Of a stretch of DNA of 64,000 nt, positions 62,571-64,000 are shown piece by piece. Location: the NCBI GenBank assembly GCA_024036415.1, contig JAMWET010006580.1, positions 82,501-146,500 of the forward strand, in the 5' to 3' direction. The position numbers and the translations under genes were made by a program. Under the pieces are notes generated by a model that was not told the DNA's origin, did no database searches, and saw only the letters and a program-made list of their open reading frames with translations. Source of the DNA: Prochilodus magdalenae. Lineage: Eukaryota; Chordata; Actinopteri; Characiformes; Prochilodontidae. How positions within the stretch are numbered: position 1 is the stretch's first letter; each line of letters opens with the position of its first letter.

Positions 62571-63660
62571 CGGAGCTCAAACCCGCAACATACAGAACCT
62601 CACCAGGTCCAACAGGACACCTTGCCAGAGGTCTTGCCCTGGTGTCTTCTCTATTGGTCCTACAAGAGAAGTTCACTGCTGTCCAATTTGGTGTTGTCCG
62701 CAAGGCAGGATCGCCTGGGTCAGTGGGTGTTAAGTGCCTTGCCCGAGGGCACGATCAGAGATTTAAACCCATGACCTTCCGTGTTTGGAGTCAGCCTACC
62801 ATCAGGGTACCCCTAGAGTCCCTACCTCAATGAGTCCCTACCTCAATGAGTCCATACCTCCATGGGACACACGATATGGATTCCAGGGGTGACCTCTAGC
62901 CTGGTGGTGGCACATTAGGCATGGTGGCCACGAGTGCCTTACGGCCATTACATCCTCAAACCTTAATCACACTAGTCGTTGTATTTGGCGAGGGATAAGC
63001 TCGGCACATGCTAGGTGCTACATCACTGCGGTGCTTAGCTTGTAATGTCATTGGGTCCGGTTCATGTTGTAGCCATTACCAGTGTGCTTATTGTCGAAAA
63101 CAGGTCAAAGGGCACCAGTTATATTTCCCAGCTGAGCTTCGGTAACTGCTTTGACTGATGTGCTTATGTATTGATCCCTTGGTCTGCCCCCTTTCCAAAC
63201 GAGCCAGCCTTGTAGGAAAAGTTAAAAGGGGACATTTGACTTTACTTGCCCGGGAGGGACTCGGTAAACTTTAGCGAGAAATGTGCTGACGATAAAGCTC
63301 TAAACACCAGCGTAGCGCCGGCAGTAATAAATGGGCTCATATATTGTTTCTATCGATTCTGTCATCACGGTCTTGTAAAAGACCCCCTTTTCATTATTGA
63401 ATCCTTGTGTTGCAAACTGTCGGCCGGGGAGAAGGAGAGACGGAGCGTTGCTTGAAATACGTCTAGAGTTTAAGAGGGAAGCGTGGATTCATGAGACAGT
63501 CTAATGGCTGGTATTCATCTCGGAGGCATGCAGGGTTAACGTCGGGTATATGATGTATAGTAGGCTGTGGTGTATGTTGAGAGATGGAGGAGCTCCAACA
63601 GAGTGACTTGCAAATACGAGAACCACTCGCTGACCACCGAAGGATTTGACCTCCCAGTCT
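62571..63660. other. Intergenic DNA with a repeat fragment
   Basis: 62690-62790 (GTTAAGTGCCTTGCCCGAGG, ACGATCAGAGATTTAAACCC) resembles a fish dispersed repeat segment that usually reads GTGCCTTGCTCAAGGGCAC. A triplet of AGTCCCTACCTCAATG units is at 62815-62855. The 63080-63440 stretch is unique, with TAATAAATGGGCTCATATAT, and may be conserved. No gene is recognised. Confidence 0.4.
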
Positions 63661-63674
63661 TCGATGAGACATTC

Positions 63675-63940
63675 CCAGCGGTGATGTGATGTGTTGAAGG
63701 TCCGAAAGGAACACGTCACCACGGTGACGTGGTGTTAAGGACAGTCACTTGTCAAACCTACCCAGTTCGCTTGGCAGGATGCTTGAAAAGTCCAGAAGGT
63801 GCAATTACACATTTCCACCAAAGGGGTCTCCAAATCCCCAAATCCAACGCAGTGTTGCGATGTTGCTTTGTTGCGTTGGTAAGTTTTGTCAGTAGGCGGA
63901 GCAGCTGTGATGTGATGTGTCGAAGGTCCGAAAGGAACTG
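63675..63940. repeat. Direct repeat flanking a Tc1-type snippet
   Basis: GTGATGTGATGTGTTGAAGG (63681) and GTGATGTGATGTGTCGAAGG (63908) are the starts of two copies of a 33-bp segment continuing TCCGAAAGGAAC, 227 bp apart. Between them is ACGTCACCACGGTGACGTGG, an inverted repeat with 9-bp arms (63711-63731). It continues into GTTAAGGACAGTCAC, also found in Tc1-like copies 3-5. Confidence 0.65.
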
Positions 63941-64000
63941 AAGGTGTTTTATATCGAGAGCAGTTGTCAACTTCAGCTACACCCATAGGTGGTTGGAGAT

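Overview
The window is vertebrate nuclear DNA, almost certainly from a teleost fish. It has GT-AG introns, many Tc1/mariner-type transposon remnants, tRNA-derived SINE-like pieces and many tandem arrays. Some SINE-like pieces resemble ones I associate with ostariophysan fishes (characins, electric fishes, catfishes), but that placement is from memory and weak. No bacterial-type genes, RNA genes or CRISPR arrays are visible.

The only gene I can support is the 3' half of erbb4, the ErbB4/HER4 receptor tyrosine kinase, on the + strand. Ten coding exons lie between 4294 and 37958 (2,199 bp including the stop, 732 residues). They match human exons 18-25, 27 and 28 in order, phase and (for exons 18-25) length. 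They encode the end of the juxtamembrane segment, the whole kinase domain with all catalytic residues, and the complete C-terminal tail. The 5' half of the gene lies upstream of base 1. A long 3' UTR probably runs to a good poly(A) site at about 44.4 kb. The zebrafish-type erbb4a/erbb4b paralogue cannot be assigned from this window.

The kinase is conserved but the tail is not. Exon 28 carries an extra in-frame block of about 134 codons rich in His, Pro, Ser, Thr and Gln. The PPxY motif of exon 25 is lost, the alternatively spliced CYT-1 exon (second PPxY and PI3K site) is not visible, and about six tail tyrosines are replaced. The last PPxY, four NPxY-type or Grb2-type tyrosines and the C-terminal PDZ ligand remain.

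Layout. 1-4293: end of an upstream intron with a duplicated block, CT microsatellites, a CCAAT-containing minisatellite and an interspersed repeat. 4294-8791: exons 18-20, with a foldback element, a Tc1 fragment and a 1.3 kb 12-bp minisatellite in the introns. 8792-26786: an 18 kb intron with 15-bp and 20-bp minisatellites, internally deleted Tc1 elements in both orientations, AT-rich DNA and unique stretches that look like conserved non-coding elements. 26787-33216: exons 21-27, with a 182/200-bp tandem array and a duplicated Tc1 fragment. 33217-37110: AT-rich intron with a duplicated repeat. 37111-about 44405: last exon and 3' UTR. From 44.5 kb to the end: intergenic DNA dominated by arrays (42-bp, CAGTA-rich, 143-bp, AT-rich GAATTC-type and TCTAGA-type repeats, and a transposase-derived array), with unique islands between them.

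At least two of the downstream arrays appear to be built from pieces of Tc1-type transposons: the terminal end in one case and the DDE-region coding sequence in the other. Long reading frames in the arrays are by-products of repeat periods divisible by three.
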